42,056 nucleotides of DNA from an uncultured Bacilli bacterium (GTDB lineage Bacteria; Bacillota_I; Bacilli_A; RF39; UBA660): assembly GCA_944355355.1 (NCBI GenBank), contig CALVQE010000007.1, positions 1 to 42,056 of the forward strand, in the 5' to 3' direction. The position numbers were made by a program, and so were the translations under genes. The notes below the pieces were generated by a model, which worked only from the letters and a program-made list of their open reading frames with translations, was not told where the DNA came from and searched no databases. Below are positions 24,287 through 32,036 of the stretch, piece after piece; within the stretch, counting starts at the first letter, position 1; the number at the start of each line of letters is the position of its first letter.

Positions 24287-25746
24287 TAATTCGTCTCCAG
24301 AACTTCATTTAATTTGGCAACGGCTTGTGAGACAGTATCCATATTTGGTTCCATTACGTAGAGATTTTGATTTGGATAGCTATAAGTTGGCATGGAAGCT
24401 CCGGTGCCATCCACATTAAAGGATTCTATAGACCATGAAGCCATATCATTAATTTGCATTTTAACTAAGCTTGTGATTTCATCGGTTGTTAAATTGGTTT
24501 GGAATGTTCCATCTAGAGCATTTAAAATATTTGTATAGTTATTAATTAAAGTACTTGATGATGTTACTTTTTCAATAATAAGTTCAATAACTTGTTCTTG
24601 ATTTTCTCCACGATGACGATCACCAGTTTCATAAGCATAACGTTCACGAGCAAAGGCTAGGGCACATCTTCCACCAACGTAATTTAGTCCTGGATTAAAG
24701 GTACAACCCCGATCTGTCCAGCAAGAAAAAGAATAATCGACATCCGAATAAATATTAATTCCCCCGATCGCATCGACAAGATTGACAACAGCATTAAAGT
24801 TTACACGAACATAATATGGGATCTCTATTTCTAATAAATCTTCAATTGTCGCCATGGAAAGCTCTACGCCACCTTGAGTACCAGCATGGGTAAGTTTATC
24901 TTTTAAACCAGTTGTACCATTGATTTGAACATAATAATCTCTTGGAATATGAACCATCAAGATTTTCTTTGCTGTTGGATTCACTGCTAAAATAATATTT
25001 ACGTCACTTAAACTACGAGCTGGCAAGTAATTTGTTCTTGTATCAATACCACTTAAGTAAACAACAAATGGTTCGCTTGTTACATCGACAGAGGATTCAC
25101 TATCTTCGATCGTTACAGTTACGGTTATGGTATCTAAAACTTTCACTTTGCTTTGGAAGTCTTTATCAACATCGAGCATAGCGTCGTAATTTCCAGAGTT
25201 TACGATAAGGATTAACTCTTCGTCTTCTGTTACTTGTTCTAGAAGAGATACGACATTTTCTTCGTATTCTAATGTTACATCCACTTTCTCTTTAACACTT
25301 TTCTCAAACAGACTTACATCATCCATATCTTTAACGGTTTTCACCGTATTTCCAGTTATATCTTCTAAAGAATTATAGCCTGAATCCGCATTAACAACGA
25401 TGTTATAGACATTTGTTTCGTATTTTAAGCCTAAGTTATGTCTTAAAAAACTCAAGGTATCATTAATCTTTAAAATAGCAAAGATTTCAACAGCCATAAA
25501 TAAGATTGCTAAAATATTCAGTAAAATCAAGATCCATGTTCTTGTTTTCTTTTTTACGACAAATAGTCCATGAATGGCGATTAGAAGTACAAAAACAATG
25601 ACAATAGCCATAAAATATTTCAGAGGTAAAACGTTTGCGTCATAAATAAAATAGCCAAGTATACACATGATAAGGAATGATAACCCCCATATCACACGAC
25701 TAAAATAAAGTATTTTTTTCTTTGTCTTATTTCTTTTTTTTGCCAT
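24286..25746 (-). CDS. LytR-CpsA-Psr family cell-wall glycopolymer ligase
   Basis: 486 residues. Three N-terminal membrane helices are followed by an accessory domain (about 110-240) and the LCP catalytic domain: TRTNYLPARSLSDVNIILAV, HIPRDYYVQING and the arginine-rich LAFARERYAYETGDRHRGEN. These enzymes attach teichoic acid or capsule chains to peptidoglycan outside the cell. ATG 25746 has GAGGG six bases upstream; a longer frame to 25794 overlaps the promoter -10. It is co-transcribed with the VanZ-like gene. Confidence 0.93.
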   Translation of the reverse strand: MAKKRNKTKKKILYFSRVIWGLSFLIMCILGYFIYDANVLPLKYFMAIVIVFVLLIAIHGLFVVKKKTRTWILILLNILAILFMAVEIFAILKINDTLSFLRHNLGLKYETNVYNIVVNADSGYNSLEDITGNTVKTVKDMDDVSLFEKSVKEKVDVTLEYEENVVSLLEQVTEDEELILIVNSGNYDAMLDVDKDFQSKVKVLDTITVTVTIEDSESSVDVTSEPFVVYLSGIDTRTNYLPARSLSDVNIILAVNPTAKKILMVHIPRDYYVQINGTTGLKDKLTHAGTQGGVELSMATIEDLLEIEIPYYVRVNFNAVVNLVDAIGGINIYSDVDYSFSCWTDRGCTFNPGLNYVGGRCALAFARERYAYETGDRHRGENQEQVIELIIEKVTSSSTLINNYTNILNALDGTFQTNLTTDEITSLVKMQINDMASWSIESFNVDGTGASMPTYSYPNQNLYVMEPNMDTVSQAVAKLNEVLETN

Positions 25747-25765
25747 AATATCCCTCGCTTTAAAC

Positions 25766-25794
25766 ATTATAGCAAAATAAAAGCTATTCGGCAA
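25766..25794 (-). promoter_or_regulatory. Promoter of the LCP-VanZ operon
   Basis: Minus strand TTGCCG (25794-25789), 17 bp, TATAAT (25771-25766), 20 bp before the ATG. It allows expression separate from mreCD. Confidence 0.65.
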
Positions 25795-25824
25795 TAAACC
25801 CTGTTTGGCTACCCAACTAGTCCT

Positions 25825-26199
25825 TTAACTCTTTACATTTATTTTACTTTTTTTTAAAACTATTCTTCCTTTTCGAAACCATAAACAAGTTAAAAGAAGA
25901 TTATAAATATTCGTCATAAAAAATAGTATCCAAGGTATTTTTTTAAAGATAAACATGAGTAAAAGTAGATAAAAACTAGTATTGATGATAGTTTGAATGC
26001 AAGCGCAAGAAAGTTTTTTAGGTCTTTTAAAAAAGCGATTTAAAAGAAAGAATAAGATAATAAATATGGTATGTAAAAATGGCAAACGATAGACGATACA
26101 ATCTAAAAAAAGGCCACAGAAAAGCATATAAGGTAAGACACCCTCTTTAGAAAAAGTCAATAAGCTCAAAAAGAAGTAAAGAGGAAAATATTCAAACAT
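25825..26199 (-). CDS. mreD: MreD-like rod-shape membrane protein
   Basis: 124 residues with about four membrane helices and few conserved residues. It is short for MreD (usually 160-170), but it directly follows mreC with an 8-bp overlap, the normal mreC-mreD order. MreD belongs to the elongasome. The assignment rests on context and hydrophobicity. Confidence 0.65.
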   Translation of the reverse strand: MFEYFPLYFFLSLLTFSKEGVLPYMLFCGLFLDCIVYRLPFLHTIFIILFFLLNRFFKRPKKLSCACIQTIINTSFYLLLLMFIFKKIPWILFFMTNIYNLLLTCLWFRKGRIVLKKSKINVKS

Positions 26200-26851
26200 G
26201 GATATTCTTCTTTCTAATTAAAACATAATTTAAATTGGAAATATCTGAGGCAGGTTTTACTTTTACTTTTTGTTCAATACCATTAGACTCAACTTCTGTT
26301 ACAGTTCCAACAGGTATTTCTAGACCAACTGCACTAAATGAAGAAGTATAGATAATATCTCCTTCTTGAATTTGTTCTTTACTCGTAATACTTGTTACAA
26401 CTAAGTCCTCATGTTCTCTTTGAAGTATTCCATAACTATTATTTATACGAACAGATAATTGGGTGTCTTTATTTGTAACTAATTTAACTGTGCTATGATG
26501 TTCGTCGACCAAAGAAACCGTGCCAATAAAACCTTTTTCATCATAGACAATATCTCCCACTTCTATATTATCTTTTTTTCCTTTTAATACAGTAATGGTA
26601 TCAAAAAAGACATACGGATCATGTAAAATAACTTTACTTACAACATATTCTCCTTCTAATATATTTTCAATATTCACTTTTTCCAGTAAAGACTCATATT
26701 CTTGTTTTAAGTTTAAGTAGTCACTTTCTAATATTACTTTCGTAGTTAAGTTATTGTCCTTCTTTATAACGAAAGACAGAAAAAGATCAAAGCCAAAGGA
26801 AGAAAAAAGAAAAACAAAGAAAAGAATGATAAAACTTTTATTTTTTTTCAT
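26192..26851 (-). CDS. mreC: Rod shape-determining protein MreC
   Basis: 219 residues: one N-terminal membrane helix, a short coiled coil (LNLKQEYESLLEKVN) and the double beta-barrel domain (GDIVYDEKGFIGTVSLVDEHHSTVKLVTNKD, QEGDIIYTSSFSAVGLEIPVGTV). MreC is the periplasmic-side scaffold of the elongation machine. ATG 26851 fits GGAG; GTG 26857 overlaps it. The start overlaps radC by 4 bp (ATGA). mreB, normally between radC and mreC, is not here. Confidence 0.9.
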   Translation of the reverse strand: MKKNKSFIILFFVFLFSSFGFDLFLSFVIKKDNNLTTKVILESDYLNLKQEYESLLEKVNIENILEGEYVVSKVILHDPYVFFDTITVLKGKKDNIEVGDIVYDEKGFIGTVSLVDEHHSTVKLVTNKDTQLSVRINNSYGILQREHEDLVVTSITSKEQIQEGDIIYTSSFSAVGLEIPVGTVTEVESNGIEQKVKVKPASDISNLNYVLIRKKNIHV

Positions 26852-27531
26852 AAACACTCTCCTTCCTCCGCAAAACTATAGTATTTATTATGTCCTAAAA
26901 TAACATGATCTAATACAGGAATGTTTAAAATTTTACCTGTTTCAACTAATTTTTTTGTTGTAGCATAATCTTCAATACTCGGAGTGATATCTCCACTAGG
27001 ATGATTGTGAATACATATGATTTTCACAGCATTATGTAAAACTGCTTCTTTAAAGATTTCGCGCGGATGAATTAAACTTTGATTGGCAGTTCCTATAAAG
27101 ATTACTTTTTTTCCAATTACAATGTTCTTAGTATTTAAAAATAAAACACAGAACTTTTCTTGCGTTTCGTTTGTAAAAAAACGATGATAGTATTTATAGA
27201 CATCACTTGTTTTTTGAATCTTTATTTTACTATCCGGTTCTAATTCATACATTCTTTTTCCTAATTCTAAAGCAGCCATTAAAGTAATTGCTTTAGTCGT
27301 TCCAATACCATGTATACTCGTTAAACTAGATAAACGAACATCTTTTAATCCTTCTAAACCTCCTACTTCTTTTAACAAATGAATTCCTAAGTCTTTAGCA
27401 GATTCTTCTTTAGAACCAGTCCGTAGTAAGATAGCTAATAGTTCTCCAACACTTAAAGAAGACACTCCTTCTTGGATAGCTTTTTCCCTTGGTTTTTCCC
27501 TTGTGGGCAAGTCTTTTATCTTATAACTCAT
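26848..27531 (-). CDS. radC: RadC/YsxA JAB-domain protein
   Basis: 227 residues. An N-terminal helix-hairpin-helix region (TSIHGIGTTKAITLMAALELG) precedes the JAMM/RadC domain with HNHPSGDITPSIED and LDHVILGH. The true function of RadC is unclear despite its name; it carries the zinc-binding residues of JAB peptidases. The position next to mreC and a SPOR gene matches the spoIIB-maf-radC-mreBCD region of Bacillus. Confidence 0.93.
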   Translation of the reverse strand: MSYKIKDLPTREKPREKAIQEGVSSLSVGELLAILLRTGSKEESAKDLGIHLLKEVGGLEGLKDVRLSSLTSIHGIGTTKAITLMAALELGKRMYELEPDSKIKIQKTSDVYKYYHRFFTNETQEKFCVLFLNTKNIVIGKKVIFIGTANQSLIHPREIFKEAVLHNAVKIICIHNHPSGDITPSIEDYATTKKLVETGKILNIPVLDHVILGHNKYYSFAEEGECL

Positions 27532-27955
27532 CTTGCACCATACTCTCTAATATTTTTTGATTTAATAGTAACACCACTTCATCACTAGCCGCATTTTCGA
27601 GTAAGAGATTATACTTTTCAAATAACTCAATATCTTGTTCTACGATCACCATTTTCTTCTTATAATAATGAATATTATGTTCTTTTAAAATACTTTCAAT
27701 TTTCTCTAAACCACTTTCTTTCGTTGAAGCCCCAACAACGACACGATAGATACCTTCATCTTCTAAAATGATCGCATTATTCATTTTCTCTTTATTTTCT
27801 AAGGCGTTTTGATAGTTTTCAAACACACCAGTTTGCAACACATATACCTCAGCCTCACCTATTTGTTCCTGTTCTTTTTTTATGCTTAAAGCAGGTATGG
27901 CTAAAACAGCTCCCGTAAGTATAGCTAGACCAATAGATATAAGTTTCTTTTTCAT
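27521..27955 (-). CDS. SPOR-domain membrane protein, SpoIIB-like by position
   Basis: 144 residues: an N-terminal membrane anchor (LISIGLAILTGAVLAIPAL) and a SPOR-like domain at about 36-102 (EVYVLQTGVFENYQNALENK ... YRVVVGASTKESGLEKIESILKEH). SPOR domains bind denuded glycan at division septa. In Bacillus, spoIIB, which has a SPOR domain and acts in septal engulfment, lies just before maf-radC-mreBCD. The gene here holds the same place and overlaps radC by 11 bp. It is much shorter than SpoIIB, so orthology is inference. Confidence 0.65.
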   Translation of the reverse strand: MKKKLISIGLAILTGAVLAIPALSIKKEQEQIGEAEVYVLQTGVFENYQNALENKEKMNNAIILEDEGIYRVVVGASTKESGLEKIESILKEHNIHYYKKKMVIVEQDIELFEKYNLLLENAASDEVVLLLNQKILESMVQDEL

Positions 27956-27980
27956 AAAACATCACCGGAATAAGCATAAC

Positions 27981-28019
27981 AAAAAAGACCTTCTTATTTT
28001 GTCGAAGAAAGTCTTTTTT
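27981..28019. terminator. Terminator-like hairpin with a Spo0A box in its loop
   Basis: AAAAAAGAC (27981-27989) pairs with 28011-28019, and TTCTT (27991-27995) with 28005-28009; one mismatch. It ends in T6 on both strands. TTTTGTCGAA at 27997-28006 is a perfect Spo0A box, 42 bp before the SPOR gene start. Confidence 0.65.
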
Positions 28020-28075
28020 CAAACAATTACTACTCTGTGAGGCGGTAAGGATTTTCGTAGTAAATTTTTCTATTT

Positions 28076-28115
28076 AAAAAGTCGATTTTCTTAGGCATTT
28101 CCTAATCAAATCGAC
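28076..28115 (-). terminator. Intrinsic terminator
   Basis: GTCGATTT (28081-28088) and TTAGG (28091-28095) pair with 28108-28115 and 28101-28105 around loop CATTT. The minus strand continues with five T. Confidence 0.7.
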
Positions 28116-28171
28116 CCTTTAGTTAAAATTTCATGTCTTTAACCTGTTGCATTTAACCAATTCAAAAGCAC

Positions 28172-28204
28172 AAAAAAATCTAGCACAATTTTATGTACTA
28201 GATT
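28172..28204 (-). terminator. Intrinsic terminator
   Basis: Arms 28177-28186 and 28195-28204 (AATCTAG core, one mismatch) with an 8-base loop. The minus strand continues with seven T. First terminator-like element after the surface gene ending at 28282. Confidence 0.65.
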
Positions 28205-28220
28205 CTGTAGACTTAATATC

Positions 28221-28248
28221 TTCCCAAAATGATGAGTCATTTTGGGAA
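28221..28248. repeat. Perfect 12-bp hairpin with 4-nt loop just after the variable-end surface gene
   Basis: TTCCCAAAATGA (28221-28232), loop TGAG, perfect complement 28237-28248. No T tract follows on either strand, so it is unlikely to be a terminator. It lies 34 bp past the stop of 28282-29871. Diversity-generating retroelements such as that of Bordetella phage BPP-1 need a hairpin with a 4-base loop downstream of the variable region. Confidence 0.8.
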
Positions 28249-28281
28249 CAAGTCTCTCGATTAATTTTTTTCAAAATCCGC

Positions 28282-29871
28282 CTAATCGGCGATTCTCCAT
28301 GGGTCATCAGCCGTTCCTGAGCCTACTTTCAGGCTATCAGGTATCAGATTGAGAATGGGACGCACACCGTTCAAGAAATACGCGAGGTTGTTGAGGGCAG
28401 TACCACTCGAATCGACGCGACGAACAGACGCATCGGCGCCATTGAAGCCGTAAGGCGACATGGTCCAGTAAGTGTTGCCTGTATATAAATAATACCCTGA
28501 ATTAGAAGTGCTATAGCCTCCGGCTAAAACAACTTCATCCGTTGTAACAAGTCCGATTGGATAACTTAAATCTCCATTCCCTGTAATTTCATCATCTACT
28601 GTAAATCGATCATTTTGATTTGGACATGTAAGTCTTGGATATTGCGTTTCTGTACTATCCCATGGACCGTCAGACCAGCGATAACGTGTATAACTTGTTC
28701 CTGTACCTGTACCTGTATTAGTTTCATTAAACGAACGATCGTTGCAGAATAAGGTATCGCTGACATAACTAGATAAACCTTTATCTTCAATATTTGTCTT
28801 ATACCAATTATCTAAATAGGATTTAATCGTACTATCATTCGTGTTGGCATGGGTATCTTCATAGGTACTCGAACCTGTTGTGCCATACATATAGCCGACA
28901 TACGCATTATCATTATAAGATGAATTGTAGGCACTGGTTCCTATTTGAGTATAATCTGTATTTGAATCATTATATCCATTTTTTAAAACATCACTTTTAT
29001 TTGGTAAAGCATCAATGACACTGGCATCTCCAGCATAAATCATTCTTATACTTCCATCTCCATTGATTCTTAGTATTCGCCAATAAAAGCCTGCAAACTT
29101 TACCCAGTTATTTTCAACGTTACCACGATAGTAATAGCTTGTTCCATAGTCATCTGAGGCACTACAAAGATAACCATTGTTTTCTTCTTCACCTGTTACT
29201 TGGACAGTTCCGTCGTCATTTACGGTTGGACAAGCACCTGTCGTATCTAATTGTTCAATAATCTTGTCGGCTACTGTTGGTTCTAGTGTGACTGCACTAC
29301 TAACGACGTTGATACTTGCTTCAAACTTTTGTCCTTGTACTTCATTGCCGGCTGACTCATCTATCCATAGATAAATATTATACGTCACACTTGCACCTTG
29401 TTTTAAGGTTCCAGTTTGAATGATTATTGACTGATCTAGATTTTCAACAGGTAGATTGCCTGTTTCTACATTTATATTGGATGAGACTTTGGCATAGTCT
29501 CCTAAGTTTGTGCCATTTGTAGGTGTTCCAGTACTAATGGCAAATTTGATTTTAGAGTTATCCATTGTATTGGTTGTTAAGGTATTTAAGGTGATTACAT
29601 ATTTGGCATCGGTTGTACATTTTGTATTGGATAGTTTTATGGTATATGGTGTTTGGGTTAGGCCTTTACTATCACTGACAGGATAGGTGTTTTTTAGAGA
29701 AATGGGTTTATTTACTTCTTCCATTTCGACATCAAAACACCCTACACTGACAAGGTTTTCTCCTTCTTGGGCAAAGTCTGCTATCCATAAAGCATAACTT
29801 TGCATTGCCATTAGGCATATGGCTATAGCAACTGCTACAATTGCTAGTCCTAATTTGTATTTTAAGCGCAT
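28282..29871 (-). CDS. Surface protein with a probable hypervariable C-terminus, exoprotein family member 2
   Basis: 529 residues. An N-terminal signal/anchor (LGLAIVAVAIAICLMAM) is followed by a TasA/camelysin-like beta domain (ALWIADFAQEGENLVSVGCF, to about 190), then a module with KFAGFYWRILRINGDG and the C-terminal end TTDEVVLAGGYSTSNSGYYLY, YWTMSPYGFNGADAS and NGVRPILNL, closing GSGTADDPWRI. The last part has the shape of C-type-lectin-fold targets of diversity-generating retroelements (xYWTxSP...GVRPxxxL). Its DNA (28282-28480) is strikingly G+C-rich and full of NNC/NNT codons unlike the rest of the gene. Paralogues: 6850-8133 and 40295-41521. ATG 29871 has GAGGG upstream. Confidence 0.8.
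   Translation of the reverse strand: MRLKYKLGLAIVAVAIAICLMAMQSYALWIADFAQEGENLVSVGCFDVEMEEVNKPISLKNTYPVSDSKGLTQTPYTIKLSNTKCTTDAKYVITLNTLTTNTMDNSKIKFAISTGTPTNGTNLGDYAKVSSNINVETGNLPVENLDQSIIIQTGTLKQGASVTYNIYLWIDESAGNEVQGQKFEASINVVSSAVTLEPTVADKIIEQLDTTGACPTVNDDGTVQVTGEEENNGYLCSASDDYGTSYYYRGNVENNWVKFAGFYWRILRINGDGSIRMIYAGDASVIDALPNKSDVLKNGYNDSNTDYTQIGTSAYNSSYNDNAYVGYMYGTTGSSTYEDTHANTNDSTIKSYLDNWYKTNIEDKGLSSYVSDTLFCNDRSFNETNTGTGTGTSYTRYRWSDGPWDSTETQYPRLTCPNQNDRFTVDDEITGNGDLSYPIGLVTTDEVVLAGGYSTSNSGYYLYTGNTYWTMSPYGFNGADASVRRVDSSGTALNNLAYFLNGVRPILNLIPDSLKVGSGTADDPWRIAD
28345..28480 (-). other. Candidate DGR variable region (VR)
   Basis: Bases 28381-28440 contain 38 G or C of 60 and 28361-28480 about 67 of 120, against roughly one third in the surroundings. 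The coding strand carries runs of NNY codons (TTC, GCC, TCT, CGT, CGC, GTC, CTC, AAC) between invariant-looking YWTMSP and GVRPILNL. That is the trace expected when AAC/AAT codons of a template repeat are mutated at A. No template repeat or reverse transcriptase is visible in the window. Confidence 0.55.
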
Positions 29872-29896
29872 AACGATCCCTCATATTCTACTTAAA

Positions 29897-29925
29897 ATTA
29901 TAACGGATTTTCCTTTCTAAATCAA
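29897..29925 (-). promoter_or_regulatory. Promoter of surface protein 2
   Basis: Minus strand TTGATT (29925-29920), 17 bp, TATAAT (29902-29897). It stands back to back with the promoter of the next gene, 11 bp between the two -35 boxes, so one regulator could control both. Confidence 0.7.
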
Positions 29926-29936
29926 GGTATAAATTG

Positions 29937-29964
29937 TTGACAAGATATTTAAAGTTGCTATAAT
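29937..29964 (+). promoter_or_regulatory. Promoter of the 670-aa membrane protein
   Basis: TTGACA (29937-29942), 16 bp, TATAAT (29959-29964). AGGAG at 29976-29980 serves the ATG at 29990. Confidence 0.75.
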
Positions 29965-29989
29965 AAATACTCGTCAGGAGTGATTTATT

Positions 29990-32002
29990 ATGATCAGAGC
30001 GGGTTATGAGAAAGAAAACGAAAAACTTATTGAAAGGTTGAATGGATATTTGGATGAGGAATTGGAACTTAATGTCATTTCGTGGTTAAATGAGCTTATT
30101 GAGATAATAAGTCGAGGTATGAATGATAATAATAATTCTACTTGTGATTCGTATTTAATTCTTCCTGAAGATCACGAACAATTTCAAAAACTCATGTGCC
30201 GTGTTGACACTTTTTATACGGATAAATATGAAAAAATTGAGTATATTTCAAAGGTGGTAGATGATTACGAATATTCAAATTTTGATGTTACGGAAATTGA
30301 TATGATTGATTTTTTTCTGGAAATAATACGTGAAAAAGAAAAAAGTTTTAATTATTCGAATAATGATAAAAAGAAGATTAAAAAGTTAAAAAAGCAACTT
30401 AAAGATTATCAAGATGTTATGGCTGTATTATTTTACGTTTTAGATCTGAAAGAAGAATATACATCACGTTATGAAATTTGGAATAATTTAGCAGGTGAAA
30501 AAGATAAAAAATTGTTAGGTGGCATTATTGATGTTATTTGTGGTCGTCGCAAAAAGAACTTTGCTACTGTCATGTTTCATTTTTTTCTAGGAGGCACTTT
30601 CCGGGTTAGTCATTCTTTACAAAAATTATATGGGAACGGATTGCCTTATGTTAAAGCAAAGATGGATGATCTAAGTTTAGAATTAAAAGATAAAGTCAAT
30701 GTTCTTAAGCTTAAGTTTTCTTTAAAGAAAGAAATAGATGTTTTAAATAATAAGGAAACTATAAAAGAAAAGAAAAATGTTTTAGTAAATAAAGTAAAGG
30801 ATAAAATCAATTTGGTTAAGGCCAATTTTTCTTTGAAGAATAATTCAAATATAAAAGATAGGAGTCAAAATAAAAAGTCAATAAGAGAAAAAGTCAGTGA
30901 TTTAACAAGTAAATTAAAAGATAAATTACCTACGTCTGAGTATTTGTCTGATTATTTGACGTATAAAAATTATAAGTTAGCAATTGAGTTTACAAATAAG
31001 AATGCAGAAAATTTATCTGTTAAAGATATTAAGAAGTATGCTCATAAAGTTAAAAATATTGATAAAAAGTATCAACAGATTTTAAAGGGACGCAAGGCAA
31101 ATGAGGTTTTAGATGACATCGATAATGTTTCAGCAACACATGCACATAAGGCCGTGAATCATACGGAGGTTTTACTTCAATATAATAGTGATGGCTTTTT
31201 AGACGCTCAAAAATATTTAGATTTTATTCGAGGTACTCAGGCGATCTCAGAAACAGATAAAGCTACTTCTGAACAGGAATTAAACGATTTATACAACGAT
31301 AATTTAACTTTTAAAGATTGTTTAGAGATCATTCCTGAAAATCTTCAGAAGATTAAAAAAGGTTATCGAAAGGTTGTTGGAAGAATGGCTGTGTTAACGG
31401 CAGGACTATCTATTGGAATGGTTTCTTTAGCAACGGCTACGTCTTTTAAGTTTTCAAACAGTAATTCTAAAGAAAATGAGATTACTATCGAAAGTGAATC
31501 CTCTAGTGCAATCACATCAACAGAAAAGGATGAGACTGTTCAAGAAACGCAGGAACCAACGATCAATATTACTCCAAATGAGACTCTTGAGGAAAGTATA
31601 GATACGAATGAATTGCAAGATTTAAAAGAGGCTTTATTAAAAGTTCAAACTCAGATTAATCAGAAAAATAGTGAGAAGGTCGAAGATGTTATTAATATTG
31701 GAGATTTTGTTTCTATTCGTGATGATGCATACATTTATGAGGATGTTTATTCTTTAGCAATGGAGGAAAATGCTAAAACTTCATTTTATCAGGATCAAGA
31801 AACACGAGTTGTCGAATCTATTATTGTAAAAAACGCTACTGATGAGATTGTCAACATTCATGATATGGCTCAGTATGAAAACTTAATAGCTAATGGTTAT
31901 GAAGTTATCGGTTACACGGTAGCTAATCAATACTCTACTGATAATATTACGATTGAAGGAAGATATCAAGCAGATGATGTACTATCTTTGACTCGAAAAT
32001 AA
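29990..32002 (+). CDS. Large unknown protein with long cytoplasmic part and one membrane helix
   Basis: 670 residues of no family I recognise. Residues 1-465 are hydrophilic, mostly helical and very rich in Lys. Between about 225 and 320 a short unit recurs: LKDKVNVLKLKFSLKK, VKDKINLVKANFSLKN and LKDKL. One membrane helix follows (AVLTAGLSIGMVSLATA, 467-483), then an acidic Ser/Thr/Glu linker (to about 555) and a small outer domain (IGDFVSIRDDAYIYEDVYSL ... GYEVIGYTVAN). By charge, the N-terminus should be inside. It is divergent from surface protein 2 with abutting promoters and ends at a strong terminator. Role unknown. Confidence 0.75.
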   Translation: MIRAGYEKENEKLIERLNGYLDEELELNVISWLNELIEIISRGMNDNNNSTCDSYLILPEDHEQFQKLMCRVDTFYTDKYEKIEYISKVVDDYEYSNFDVTEIDMIDFFLEIIREKEKSFNYSNNDKKKIKKLKKQLKDYQDVMAVLFYVLDLKEEYTSRYEIWNNLAGEKDKKLLGGIIDVICGRRKKNFATVMFHFFLGGTFRVSHSLQKLYGNGLPYVKAKMDDLSLELKDKVNVLKLKFSLKKEIDVLNNKETIKEKKNVLVNKVKDKINLVKANFSLKNNSNIKDRSQNKKSIREKVSDLTSKLKDKLPTSEYLSDYLTYKNYKLAIEFTNKNAENLSVKDIKKYAHKVKNIDKKYQQILKGRKANEVLDDIDNVSATHAHKAVNHTEVLLQYNSDGFLDAQKYLDFIRGTQAISETDKATSEQELNDLYNDNLTFKDCLEIIPENLQKIKKGYRKVVGRMAVLTAGLSIGMVSLATATSFKFSNSNSKENEITIESESSSAITSTEKDETVQETQEPTINITPNETLEESIDTNELQDLKEALLKVQTQINQKNSEKVEDVINIGDFVSIRDDAYIYEDVYSLAMEENAKTSFYQDQETRVVESIIVKNATDEIVNIHDMAQYENLIANGYEVIGYTVANQYSTDNITIEGRYQADDVLSLTRK

Positions 32003-32007
32003 TAAAT

Positions 32008-32036
32008 CCAGTCTCATATGGGACTGGGTCTTTTTT
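32008..32036 (+). terminator. Intrinsic terminator of the 670-aa gene
   Basis: CCAGTCTC (32008-32015) pairs with GGGACTGG (32020-32027), one G-T pair, loop ATAT, then GTC and six T. Confidence 0.85.

Larger units (their letters stand above)
27956..28281. other. 326-bp gene-free region packed with hairpins
   Basis: No credible coding frame. Four clear inverted repeats (listed separately) and a looser one (7-bp arms TTACTAC/GTAGTAA around 28029-28071) occupy most of it. Three are terminator-like on the minus strand. The fourth (28221-28248) has a long stem and 4-base loop without a T tract. Confidence 0.7.

Noticed and set aside
28221-28480. A DGR template repeat or reverse transcriptase within the window
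   Set aside because: No second copy of the variable segment and no reverse-transcriptase-like reading frame were found; surface gene 3 shares only the YWTM and VRPV motifs at protein level.
31810-31818. Additional Spo0A box
   Set aside because: GTTGTCGAA lies inside a coding region and lacks the first T and the neighbouring half-site.
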